From Typha latifolia (taxonomy: Eukaryota > Streptophyta > Magnoliopsida > Poales > Typhaceae): 64,000 nt of DNA. The stretch covers positions 16,520,785-16,584,784 of the forward strand of contig CM034103.1 of NCBI GenBank assembly GCA_019914945.1, given 5' to 3'. Below, one piece after another: positions 34,024 through 46,229 of the stretch. The notes beneath the pieces are model-generated. The model was not told the DNA's origin, did not search any database, and saw only the letters and a program-made list of their open reading frames with translations. Made by a program: the position numbers and the translations under genes. Within the stretch, counting starts at the first letter, position 1; each line of letters starts with the position of its first letter.

Positions 34024-37000
34024 ATGGCGCAACCCCTTACGTCCGAGAAATCCGCAGGAGTTCTGGGTAAGTTTTCTATCCTTGCTATCCTTCTTTTGAT
34101 TACATTTGATCTTCTCGTTTTTTTTTTTTTTTTTTTTTTTTTTGGCTTGTAATCATGGAATTAATATATTTTTGTCGCAATTTCTAGGTTTTTGCATGTA
34201 TAATTATTCGATGATATCACTATTCGACGGATTGGGTATATGAGTAGTAAGAATGATCCGGGGTGGGATTTATCAGGGTTAGTCTAAATGGAATTTGGGA
34301 AGGATTTACTCTTCATGTCGATAGGTTTAAATCCACGAGGATGCTTGCTTCCCTCTAACTTTTGTTGATCGACATAGTCCGCGGTAGGTACTTCAAATAA
34401 TGAACTGATGTAGTAGGTTTATAGATATATGTAATTGTTACCAGATATGTGGATTAAGAAAATTCTGAAAGATCTCTTAAATTTTGCTCTTATTTGAGTA
34501 AGTTGCAAATTGGAATGCCTTGATCTTAAATGGCTTCCATCATCCAAGAGGCATATTGCTGTGCTTTTGTTATGTCATAAAATTCGGGCTATACTGGAAT
34601 ATGTTATTTGCTTATTCTCAATATCTTCATTCCTTGTGTGTGCGTAGTGGAATTACTTTTTGTTTCATGGCATCACTTATGTCATTCTCTCAAATGCTGT
34701 TATGGTTGTCTGCTTTATGTGTCCAAGTTTTTCTATTGTATTTTTGATATTCTCCGTAATGACTGCTAAATGCTAAGTGAATTATCCTTTTAATGGAGCT
34801 TAGTCTGCTTAGAGATTTAATTTTCACAACACTGATTTCAAATATATTTGAGCATTATAGAATTGGACATATCCTCAACAATGGGAGAAGGTTGGGAATT
34901 GTTTATTTGGTTCATATTTACTGCTAGTTGTTTGATGCATCAAAATATTTGTCCATATTTTTTTGTTTATGTTATGTAATCATGCTGAATATCCAATAAT
35001 ACTGTTATTTTATGGATCTACAAATATGCAAAGTCTTTCAGAGTAGTTCTGCATCCAATAATTATTTCTCAATGTCCTCTTCACAGATTCTATCTTTCAT
35101 CTATCTTTTTCCATGTAACATCATGAATGTTTCTTTCAGTTGTTTCCGAGGAAAGAATTCAAATAGTTAATAAGTATGGAGAAAAACTTGCTGGTATGTT
35201 ACATCAAGTTGGTTCAAAGAAGCTTGTGATCATATGCCACGGATTCCAAGCTTCGAAGGTAACCTTATTTAACTATTTTCCAGTAATAGCTTCAGATGTT
35301 AACTATTTTCCAGTAATAACTTAGATGTTAGTTTAACATATTATGTTATGCCTTATCTAAACCAAAATAGCTTTTCTTTCCATGGACTATTGTCAGTCAG
35401 CATCGCATGAACTTCCATATTTTTCTAATTGAGACTCTTGTTAGGCAGGTGTTTAGGCTGAATCTATCACTTTTATCCTCACACATAACTTGACCTTTCA
35501 TTTGTATTAACTATTAAGAAGCTGAATATGTTCCATTTAATGTGAAGTTGGATACTTCTCAATAACCATCTTCAATTTGTGAATACTGCTATTTCCAGGA
35601 TGATAACATCATGCTTAATCTTACTGCTGCATTAACAAGAGAAGGGATCAGCGTCTTTCGATTTGATTTTGCCGGAAATGGGTGAGCGAACTCTCGAAAG
35701 TCTTGTTCATTGAAGTTTACCATTAATATTCTTCAGTAATTATGCTTTATATTGAATCGTCATATTACTCAGACTTTTGTTACACTTTATCTAGGACCAT
35801 TGCTAGACGTGACCTAAAATTTCACCTTTTCCAACCTCAAAGTGTTTCTCTTGATTGTCACGTTCAAGTTTCTGTGCTTGCCATTTTTTTTTTATTTCGT
35901 CAATTTCTGAGTCTGAGATCTAGTATCTACGATTCAACATGTAATTATGGAAATATATATTCATGTTGTTTATGCTGGCTTTTCTTTTACAACTTAATAT
36001 GCTTTCCACATTGAATGTACTCAGATGCTATGTTCCAGAGTCAGGTACTGCACATGCTACTGTGGTGATATCTGAGTGTACTAGTGATAATTTGTTTTTC
36101 CAGGGAAAGTGAGGGTGAATTCCAATATGGCAACTACCGTAGAGAGGCTGATGACCTGCGTTCTGTGATCTCACATTTCTCTGAGCAGAAATATGAAATA
36201 ACTGCTATTGTTGGACACAGCAAAGGTAGACGATTTAGTTTCTGTTATAATTGTCTTCTGCTTAGTTCTTGGTGAATATTTTTAGACATTTGACCTGTTA
36301 TCTTTTATATTATCTGTATTGGATATTTGAAAGTTCTGAGGGATCTTATAAGCAAGTTTTTTTCTAGGAGGGAATGTGGTGCTCCTATATGCGTCCATGT
36401 ATCATGATGTACCTATTGTCATCAATCTTTCTGGTCGCTTTGCCTTAGATGGAGGTATTGAAGGTCGCTTAGGGAAGGAGTTTATGCAGAGAATAAAAAA
36501 AGATGGTTTTATTGATGTCAAAGACAAAACAGGTATAAGCTTCAAATGGTAAATTAACCTTTTAGTGGATTTGGAAGTACAGATGTTATCTATATACTAT
36601 TTTAAAGCTATCCACTTCTCAATAATTTGATGATATTTAGTTTCTTAATTTGAGTCTTCTGGGCGGATATGGTTTGATAAATGGGAAGTGTAAGCTATAA
36701 GTCTATTAAGATGCCTTATATTATATAGTTTTGTTGGTTAAAGTACTTGTCTTTTGTTAATATCAGACAGGGATTGAATAGTCATTTGAAGGTAAACAAT
36801 TAGTTCATAATCTTGATGATTGAGATTTCATTTCACTAATCATGCCTGATGCAGCTGTAAGGTAAGGTTTATTGCACATATTGAATAATATTTAACTATA
36901 AGTCTATATCCCAGGAAAAACTGAATACCGGGTGACAGAAGATAGTTTAATGGATCGACTGAACACGGATATGCATGCGGCAAGCCTTTCTATTAACAAA

Positions 37001-37981
37001 GAATGCAGGTTAAGTACATTTAAATACTGCTGTGAACCAAGTTTTATCCTTTCATGCTGGTGCAATTATTCCTATATTTCCATAGTCAATGTAAAGATCT
37101 ATTATCTAGTGATCTCCATAGGATGTTATACCTTGGTGTTAAGCCATACTTCTTTGCCTAACATATTTGAACAACATTGTCTACATGGCATGACAGCTTA
37201 CATTGTGATCTCTCCCTTTCAGTTAAATAGAAGATCTCATGAACATTTTGGTACAGATAACATGCATAGGATGTCCAGTAAATTTATAGTATACGTTTAA
37301 GCTGACAACAACTCACTAGATTCATGGTTTTTTTCTCATTTTCTGCATCCAGGTATTTTATGAGTTTCAAGCCTGAGAATCACTCTTCTATTTGTTGCTT
37401 TAAGTGTCGATCTCTTATGGACAGATTACTGTACCTTGTCCAATTATATCACCTGTAGTACAGGCTCGATGGCTTTGGTCTTTGGTCAAGCAAACATCGT
37501 AGGTTGGTATGATTTTTAAAACAATAATAAATTGCTAGAACCTCAATATATGATGATTACGATCATGCAAGTGCAAAGTCAATCTGGCAACTATTTATTA
37601 TTCTACTCCTGATAAGTGAGCTAAATTTGCACCTCCCGCTTCAGTTTCTCATCTGATTTCTTTTTTTCTGTTTCCTTCAATTGTAATCATAGTTTGATGT
37701 ATTTTCTATATCTTTAAGACTGTTTTACTTATTACATCAGTCACTCCATACCTCACAGGGTCTTAACAGTTCATGGCTCAGAAGATGAAATTATACCAGT
37801 GCAAGATGCCTTGGAGTTTGCCAAGCTCATACCTAACCACAAATTGCATATTGTTGAGGGTGCCAACCATTGCTATACTGCACATCAGCAAGAAATGGCT
37901 TCACTAGTGCTGGACTTCTTAAAATCTAATCAGGTATTATCACCTAGACGCGAAATTGAAAAGTTGTTTTCGAGATTATGA
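34024..37981 (+). CDS. Alpha/beta hydrolase, serine aminopeptidase S33-like
   Basis: Exons 34024-34066, 35140-35258, 35599-35681, 36104-36225, 36368-36532, 36915-37008 and 37759-37981 join to 282 aa. The fold is an alpha/beta hydrolase with an intact catalytic triad: S121 in GHSKGG, D218 in HGSEDEIIP and H246 in EGANHCY. The oxyanion strand reads VIICHGFQASKDD and is followed by FRFDFAGNGESEG, the pattern of the S33/esterase group. There is no signal peptide or obvious transit peptide, so a cytosolic location is likely. Plant homologues are poorly characterised; the substrate, probably a small ester or amide, is unknown. The last exon could be spliced once more at CAG|GTATTATC (37934), but the unspliced reading ends naturally after KLFSRL. 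Promoter DNA may be shared with BGAL17. Confidence 0.9.
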
Positions 37982-39351
37982 GTTTCTTGGTGACATGTAG
38001 ATCGTGTTCTTTGTCATCTATAAGTTAACATTCTCAGATGTCGCTGGTCAGTTTTCTGTGAATAACATATTATTGCCATCATTAGTTCCATAACGATAAA
38101 CCTCGTCACTGGTCCTCCTTCCCCCCCCCCCCCCCCCCTTTTCACTATATAGCTTGTTGTTGAAACACTTCATATCCTCAATCCTTATTCAAATGGCAAA
38201 AAATGTATCTGAACCAATTTATTATTCTTCTCGGGCATTCCTTGTTATGACGAGTAGTGTAATTACCACAGGTGGGAGATGCCTCTTCAATGGGAGAAGA
38301 ATAAATTTCTATTGAAGTTTACGCTAAGAAATGATGTAAACGATCCCTTTTCATTCTTCCGTAATTGGGATACGTACTTATTGTACTAGCTTGGATTACT
38401 ATTATTACTTCAATCATAATGTATAACTCTTTGTTTTCACCTGCAATCGAGGCAATATCAATCCTATTGATGCTAGCAAGTAGTTTCTAGGGAAGTACCA
38501 TATCTTTGCTAACTTTTCCTTCAAACTCTCGTCTCACCAGAGCAAGAAAAATCATTTGGTAGATTGCTTCCTAGTAGTTTCCACCATTGTTTATACTTGA
38601 ACTATAAGTTTCAAGGCAGCCATTGCAATTTGCACTTACAACGAGTCTGTCCTTGTCATGTTCAATGCTCGTCGTTGATTTCATGAGAACCATACCCATT
38701 TGAAGGCAAAGAGTTATTATATGAGACAAGCAACGTCTCCACGTAAGGGAAGTCTTGCTTTACTATTAAAACAAGATTGCTGCAATATTTTTCTTAACGT
38801 GGGTCAACTCGTAGTATGGTTATCGCTGAATTAGTCTAATAAACGACTATGAGACTATTTAACCAGCATGTTACTCGACCTTTCCTGCTAGATGATAACA
38901 TATTAAATCTAAGTATGCCCCAAATCAAAGTTTTTCTTGCAAAAAGATACAGTCGATTTTGATATTAAATAAGGGTTATTTATATCATGACGCCCTTCAA
39001 ATAAATAAATAAATAAATATTTAATTAGAAATTTTGATATAAATAATTTTATAATTTTGACCAACTTAATCGATAGATAAAAATGCATCCCTTTTTCTTA
39101 CATATCCCTTTTATCTTCTTCTCTAGTGGTCTAGGATAATAAAACTCTAAACTAGTTATCTCTACTTCTTCAAAAGTCCACTCTAATAGGAGAGAAAAAT
39201 AAATAGTAAAAGCATTTTATCCATCTAATTAGTTAGTTTTTTTTTTAATTTTTTAACAAAATTTTTAATAGAGGTTTTTTTTTTAAATTTTTATTTTTTT
39301 ATTTTAAGGATGGAAGTTATAAGGAATGATAGTTATATAATTACTTTTAAA
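37982..39351. other. Intergenic DNA left of the hAT-like element
   Basis: This contains the hydrolase 3'UTR, a run of 18 C at 38121-38138, and (AAAT)n near 38998-39020. No gene is visible. Confidence 0.5.
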
Positions 39352-40717
39352 TAGGGTGAAAATGAGTCGGATTAAGTTTAACCAAACCTGTTATCGGATC
39401 TAATACGAATAAAAAAGTCCTATCCGATTTGAATACATATATTTTCTAATAAAAGTTTGGATCCAAATTTGAATCCGGGGATAGTATTTTATAAAAAATT
39501 CATTGTACTATTAATTCTATCGGATTCGGATCCGAATAAAGGACATCCGTTTAACTGCATGAAATTGCACAACCCAACCCACTACCACTAACACTAACCC
39601 TACCCATATCTACCCCTTCTCTTTCCCCAAATCGCATTTCATCCGCTGCCTCCACCAAAAAGTGAAAAAACCATTCCATCGGCCATCACTTCTCCGGCCC
39701 TCCGCCGCTATCGCCTCTCCGCCATCATCACCAAGCTCCGCCTCCTTCCTCCTCGACCTCTTCTTCACCAACCTCACCGGTAACGATAGGAAGGTATTAC
39801 ACCACAACACCTCTTATTTTTGGAGGATTCATCGTATAGACTTCGAATCATCTAGTATGCAAGTTCTCGATGATCTAGTTGTTAAAGTTATAGGATACTT
39901 CTCGTTTGCTTGCAACTACAAAGCAGGAACATGCATTTTATATGCTTAACTATAATGGTTGCCATATGGCATTGTTTCTTTCACCCGTGGATTTTAAGAA
40001 ACCTGGTGTATAGCCAAAGTAAATGGAAATGTATGTGACACTTCAGAAGGTGAAGGCTGCTAATATTTCTGATTCACCTTAAGTAGAGTAAAGAAATTGT
40101 TGAAGGGCTTTGGGTCAGTTACTGTAGGAAATTAGATGATGGGACATGCTTGTTATCGGTTACCCAGCTTACAATTCCTTGCTTCAATGGATTAAAGATG
40201 AGTTGCTTTTTATAACTATAAATTACTATCTTGATTTAAGTTAAATTATCTTTATTTTGGTCTTAATATCAGCAACGTCTAGTTTATAACTAAGGTCATC
40301 AGTTATCTTAACTTTGATGAATCTTGAGGTTAAAATAATTATCTTAACTTTATTCAGTACTTACTGAGACAAAACTATTGATCCATCTAAATTTTGTTCA
40401 GCATTTACTAAGATGAAACTATTGATCTCACTTTAAATAGTTTCAGCACTTTTGAAAACATTGTAGTTTATATTTCAGCTATATATTTGAAATTATGATA
40501 ACCTATAAGTAGGGGGTGATACTTTTTTTGAAACTCTTAGTATTTTATGTTAATTGTGTCTAAATAAAAGGTTTTAATTCATTTACGATTCAATCTGTAT
40601 CCGTTTAAGATCCGATCAGTATTCGAAAATTATCCGAATATTTATTTGAAAATTATCCGTATCCGTTTACTTAGGATATGGTTTAAACCGGTCCGTTTTT
40701 ACCCCTACTTCTCGCCC
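39352..40717. mobile_element. Degraded non-autonomous hAT-like transposon
   Basis: The left end begins TAGGGTGAAAATGAGTCGG and the right end, read inwards, begins TAGGGGTAAAAACGGACCGG. These imperfect terminal inverted repeats have the TAGGG-TGAAAA-CGG form of Ac/hAT elements. Both subterminal regions are rich in ATCCG and CCGTTT (AAACGG) motifs, in places clustered, as in Ac transposase binding regions. The 1.37-kb interior has no transposase. The 8-bp flanks (CTTTTAAA and CTTCTCGC) share only four bases, so no clear target-site duplication remains and the ends could be off by a few bases. A GC-rich, proline-serine coding-like patch at about 39610-39790 sits inside. Confidence 0.6.
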
Positions 40718-40958
40718 TTGATTATTTAAAATTTCTAAATTAGCCACCCAAAAAGGTGGGCCCTAGGTGGTCAATGATGATGACCATTTATTGGACGCTT
40801 CAATATGGTTCCGCTCTAAGTAGGGGTAGTGTCAGAATTTTGAACCCTGTTCAATCCCTTTCGAGCTCTAGGGTTCCTCTAGTAGTTGTTTTGGTGCCTT
40901 AAACCTTCAACTTTTGCAAACTCGCATCAACTTAGATCTCCTCTAATTCGCTTCTTAG

Positions 40959-42324
40959 GTGAGGCCTGCTTCCTCTTTTTTTCCCTTGACCTACCTTATT
41001 TGAAAATCTTCTCATATTTACTGGTCTTGATATCTTTACGAAGTCCTTGCTTGCTCGAGTTGTTTAGTCTCTCGAAAGGACAAGATTTTTTTATAGTAGA
41101 ATTAGTCCATTTAGGAGGATTTATGTGATTAAGTGACGCTAGATGTTTGTGGTTCTTGGGCAAGTGCATTATGGCCGAAGCAAGTAAAATTGGACAAATT
41201 TAGGGTTTTATGTTTTGGTTTGTGGCGAAAAGAAAGTTAAAGTTGGGTCTTTAGGACTATTTGTTTAGTGGAAACTAAAATGCTGGAGTTGATGATGTCA
41301 CATTTGGTTTATAGATCCGCTTAATTGGTGGATTTGGTGAATCTGCAACGAAGGTGTTAATTTACTATTTGATAATTCTAGTTGTTTCTTGTTTACTGTC
41401 TAATCCCAAGCCTAAAGGCAATCTGTGAGGTTTTCATGGTAGATTAAGGCGTAGTACAAGCTGGGAGTACTTGCTCTTTATTAATCACTCTTCTCGCTCC
41501 TTGTAGTGCTTTTTTGTTGTTTTATCCTTAATTTTCTTGTCATTATACTATGAGAGCAAGATTTGCCTTATGATTGCTACTGTTATTCTGTGATTTTACT
41601 CCTATTTTCTTATATGGGTAATCATCTTGCTGCAGCGACATTTATGTTGGTGATATGCTGTTATTTTGATTTGTCCGAAAGCACACAACTGTGATTAATT
41701 AAAAAAATTTCTCTTTCTACCAGTATTGTGCGTGTAATCCTATTCATTGACATTCCCTTGCTATGGAAATATCATTCTGTAAAAATATTATGCTAATTTT
41801 ACATCATTATTTAATTTAGCAAGTTAACATTGCTTTTTGATGGAAGTGAACCAATTATTTTATCCTGCCAAATTGCAGATTTGGTTGCAGAATTTATTCT
41901 TTCTTCTAGCTAGTGTGCTTTGCTTGCATCTCACATTGACATTTTTCTCTGTTTGTCTTCTTTTCTTCTCTGATTCATTGATTGGGAACATAAGTAGTTT
42001 TGCAATTAAACCAGCAGTTACATGTCGGACTTCAGTTTGGTATCTAATATCAGGAAATTCTTCATGACTTTTGCATCATCCTCTTGACGTCATTTTGAGT
42101 TGAGATACTTTCTCTTGCTTGTCTCTTTTTTTTATTAATACTATTGTTTCCCATTCCACGTTGAAACTCCGTTGCCATACCATGGCTTGGCTTGAATTGA
42201 GATTCTTACTTTTCAACTCCTTTTGGCCTTTCTGTTTTTTCCCCCTTTCTTTTTTTCATGGTTCCTCTCGAATTGCTTCTGGCTGCTGTGCTTTGAACAC
42301 AGTTGCCTTGCAAGCTTCTTTTAG
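40959..42324 (+). other. Probable leader intron of the LIF2-like gene
   Basis: A GC-moderate leader-like stretch (about 40855-40958, containing CTCTAGGGTTCC) ends in a strong donor, TTAG|GTGAGG, at 40959. A matching acceptor, CTTTTAG, ends at 42324, nine bases before the start codon. The T-rich sequence between looks like a plant intron and contains no coding exon. Long first introns in the 5'UTR are common in plant RNA-binding protein genes. Confidence 0.6.
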
Positions 42325-42333
42325 ATTCATAAA

Positions 42334-45003
42334 ATGCCGAGGACGAGAGCAACTGCAGCAGCTGCAAAGCCAGCTGAACCTGTAAAGCCTTTTGTGCCTG
42401 AGGACCAAGTCCCCAATGATGAACATGAGGAGATGATGGAAGAAGAGGTTGAGTATGAAGAAGTTGAGGAAGAAGTCGAGGAAATAGAAGAGGAAGAAGA
42501 GGAAGTTATTGAAGAGGAGGAAGAAGAGGAGCATGAGGAGGAAGAAGAGACTGCCGCTGATGTTGATGGAATTGCTAATGTCAAAGATGATATCATGAAA
42601 GATGATGAAATGGATGAGGATGAAAGGAAAAAACATGCTGAACTCCTTGCTCTTCCTCCTCATGGCTCAGAAGTTTATATCGGCGGCCTTCCTCGTGATG
42701 CATCGGCAGATGACTTAAAATGTTTCTGCGAGTCTGTTGGTGAGGTAACTGAGGTGAGTTGGCCCTCTTTTCATGCCATAGATTGTTTCTGCGGTTTGGA
42801 TAAACTATTTAATAGCTATTGAAAATGACAGGTTAGGATGATGAAAAGTAAGGATTCATCAGACAACAAATGTTATGCCTTTGTTACTTTCAGAACTAAA
42901 GATCTGGCTGCCAAGGCTATTGAAGATTTGAATAATACTGAATTTATGGTAATAATTGTAATAGTTGCTTCTTTTCTGAAAAATTATATATTTGCTTTGA
43001 TGTTCTTAACTTCACTTTTTATCTTTTTTTCTTGGGATTTCTTGTGCTGAATTTCATTATGGGTGGGCAATGTTTGGCAGAGGAAGAAGATTAAGTGCTC
43101 ATCATCTCAAGCAAAACATCGACTATTCATTGGTAATATTCCTAAAAATTGGATGGAGGATGATTTGAAGAAGGCGGTGATGAAGGTTGGTCCTGGAGTT
43201 ACAAATGTGCACTTGATGAAGGTATTTTAGAATCTGCTTTATTTCTGTTTTTTATGTATTATCTTTGTTACTAAAACCTGATTCACGAACAAGTATGTAA
43301 GTTGATGATAGTTGGTATGTTGGTATCACATTAAATTGTTAACGCATGCGTATACTTTCCTGTAAGTATTCTGCTATATGATTCTTGTTCGTAACTACAG
43401 GATCCAAAAAATTCTAGCCGGAATCGTGGCTATGCATTTATTGAATATTACAACCAATCATGTGCTGAATACTCAAGAAAGAAGATGTCTATGCCAAAAT
43501 TCAAGCTTGATTCTAATTCCCCCACAGTCAGCTGGGCTGACCCCAGGAATGACGATTCTTCTACGAGTTCTCAGGTTTTAGTTAATACCTTTGTTTTATG
43601 ACATTGTACCTCACTTAAGCACCTTGTGACATGCCCTTCTGCTGGTCAACATATTCTAGGTAAAGGCAATTTATGTGAAGAATCTGCCTCAGAATGTGAC
43701 TGAAGATCAGCTGGAAAAGCTGTTCGAACACCACGGAGAAATCACTAAGGTGGTGTTGCCACCTGCGAAGTCTGGACATCAGAAGAGGTATGGTTTTGTG
43801 CATTTTAAGGAGCGCTCAATGGCTATGAAAGCAATTAAGGACACTGAGAGATATGAAATTGATGGTGAGTTTTAGTGCTTGCTATTCTACATCCTTTGTT
43901 TTGTTTGGCTTTAGATTTTTATAGCACATCCTAAGCTTGGCTCCATATTTCTGGATAGGCGATGTTCTTGATTGTTCTCTGGCAAAGCCTCCATCAGATA
44001 AGAAGGTTGAATCAGGGTCTAATGCTCAAAAAGGCCCTTTGCTGCCAAATTATCCAACTAGTATTGGATATGGTGTAATGGGAGGTGGTTATGGTGCCCT
44101 AGCTCCCGGACTTGGACAAGTATAGTAGTTTCCTCTTGCTTATAAACTCAGATTATTGCTTTGTTTTAGTCCAATGCTAATACTTGTTCTTGGCAAATTG
44201 CTTATCACTTTTTGTTCTATTATTATATTGATTCTTGCAGCCCATGATCTATGGAAGGGGCCAGAGTCCTGCTGCCATGGCAATGGTGCCGATGATATTA
44301 CCTGATGGAAGACTTGGTTATGTACTGTAAGTATGATAGAACATATTTATTTTTGTTATATTGACTAAACCCTATTAAGTATTAAGATAAACTAAGAAAG
44401 ATGTGCGACGAATTATATTAATTCAACATACAGAAAATGGGCAAAAAGCCAAAAAAACATGTTCAGGGAATGTTTAAGGCCTCTAAGCTATTAGCCATCC
44501 TGAACAATTTGAATGTGGATTTTGCATTAAATAAAACTGAACAATTTGATATGTGGAATTTGTATTAAACAAGAATGATACCTCAAAGTCACCTAGGCAA
44601 CGGTGCAAATACTAGTCAAGGGTTACAGAGCGGTACTTATAGTCGGTTCTGGTGACTTTTGAAATGTTTTTGTTTTTTTATTCCTTTATTTGCTGGATCT
44701 ATCAAACACATTTCTTCTGAGCTTCTGTTAAATGCAAACTTTGTTTTGATCCAGTTGTTTATGGAGTACTGCTGTTTTTTGCACTTGACAGTATACAGTA
44801 GCTCCAGTCTTATAATTTGTATTATTGGTGGAAAACAGAAAGTTACTAGTTCCATAACATTTACATAAACTTATAAAATTTGCAGGCAGCAACCTGGGGC
44901 AACCATAGGCGCATCGCAGCAAGGTGGTAATCGGGGTGGCAGCTCTAGTGGGGGACGGAGAGGCAATGACACTAGCCGTGGGCGTAGGTTTCACCCATAT
45001 TGA
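42334..45003 (+). CDS. LIF2: hnRNP Q/LIF2-like protein with three RRMs
   Basis: Eight exons (42334-42753, 42832-42948, 43081-43221, 43401-43574, 43660-43864, 43959-44119, 44241-44326, 44886-45003) join to 473 aa. The N-terminus carries a very acidic stretch (residues 30-72, mostly Glu). Three RRMs follow: RRM1 from about 113 (EVYIGGLPRDA; RNP1 CYAFVTF), RRM2 from about 193 (RLFIGNIPK; RNP1 RGYAFIEY) and RRM3 from about 287 (AIYVKNLPQNV; RNP1 RYGFVHF). The tail is Gly/Arg-rich (RGGSSSGGRRGND, RGRRF). This architecture matches plant hnRNP Q/R relatives. Arabidopsis LIF2 interacts with LHP1, binds chromatin and RNA, and affects flowering and defence gene expression. Paralogues of LIF2 exist in plants, so orthology is inferred. 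A nuclear location is expected. Confidence 0.92.
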
Positions 45004-46229
45004 TTGCATGTGATTTTCTGAGCAGAAAAGGTTGCTCAGCACTGTTATAGGCCTTATATTGAAGTCAAACATTAAGCACCTTTTATAATGTACAACTTAA
45101 TGGGAGGAAGATTATTAGTACATGCCAGATTACATCCTAACAGGCGCTTGTTTTTCTTAGTGTTTATTTTACTTAACCAGCTACTTTTATGTACAATGAT
45201 ATTAGGTCATGTTCTGGTTGAGATTCCTGGATATAAAAGCAGCTTCTCCTGTGAAGGGCCAAATATATGTACGGTTTGCTCATTGTTCTTGTTATGGCAG
45301 AATTATAGTTGATGATGCATTTTCAAAGTGTGAGCAAGAATTTTACCAGATAAAGATTGAACTTAGTTTCTAACATATGTGAAAACAGCTTGGTGTAAAT
45401 CTGAACGATAGTTGTGAATGACAAGATTAACTTGTTTATGGATCGTCTTTAATGCCAAGTTCATCATTCACAGAAAGTTTTGATATGACAAGCCATCCTT
45501 TATATTTAGTAGTCTTAATTAGTATTTTCGTCATTTCAGTATTAAAAGAAATGGTTCAGATTAGTTGAAGCATCCACGTCGAATTTCAATTTCGAGGGAT
45601 ATATTGAATGAATAGGATAGGAAGAGAGGACTTTACAAGCCATAGGCATGCGTATAGACAGGACCACGGTTGTGTTACAATACCAAGTTTTTTCTTTCTT
45701 TTATTTCTTTAAGAGACGTACCTCATCCAAACTTCTCTCCACTTTTCTTCTCTTTTTGGTTGCTGTACTTTATCCCTTCCTTTGTTCCTTGCTTACTTTT
45801 TGTACTTGCCTAAGCATGGGATAAATCCTTCTTCACTTGAAACCCATCCAGAGCCATTCGTACCAATAGACATAAGATACTGACAACTTATGTCTACTCA
45901 CATGTCAGCTCATTTACTAGTATATATATTGGTGATGATGAGTCCGAAGTCTCCGAAGAGCCCAATCCCCGAATCTTAAAGTTTGAAGTTCGTCGTCGCG
46001 ACTCGCGACTCGCGACTCGCGACTCGCAAGTGTGATTCGTATATGGGTGAGCAGTAACTGAGCACTGGCTGGCGGACCGCCATCCCCGAGTCGCGTGCCG
46101 CTCGATTCGTTACACCCAAATTGCAATAAACCCCCGCCCATACTTGGAAATCTCACTTTATTTCTTCCCTGCTTCCCTTTCCTTAGCGAGAGAAGAGAGG
46201 AAAGAAGAAATCCAAGAAGAGCGGAAAGA
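45004..46229. other. 3' region of LIF2-like gene and upstream region of carrier gene
   Basis: No gene is visible. A TATATATA at 45921-45928 lies about 300 bases upstream of the carrier ATG and could be its TATA box. Four tandem copies of the heptamer GCGACTC occupy 45998-46025, probably in the leader, which from there on is GC-rich. Confidence 0.5.

Noticed and set aside
35268..35330. Short tandem duplication (TTAACTATTTTCCAGTAATA) in hydrolase intron 2
   Set aside because: It lies just after the donor, does not touch an exon and has no evident effect.
42256..42663. Minus-strand Phe/Leu-rich and Ser-rich frames of 135 and 89 codons
   Set aside because: They are the complement of the Glu-rich (GAA/GAG) run of the LIF2-like protein.
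46095..46229. In-frame 5' extension of the carrier protein
   Set aside because: It starts at GTG in the leader and has no homology; the ATG at 46230 fits the family.
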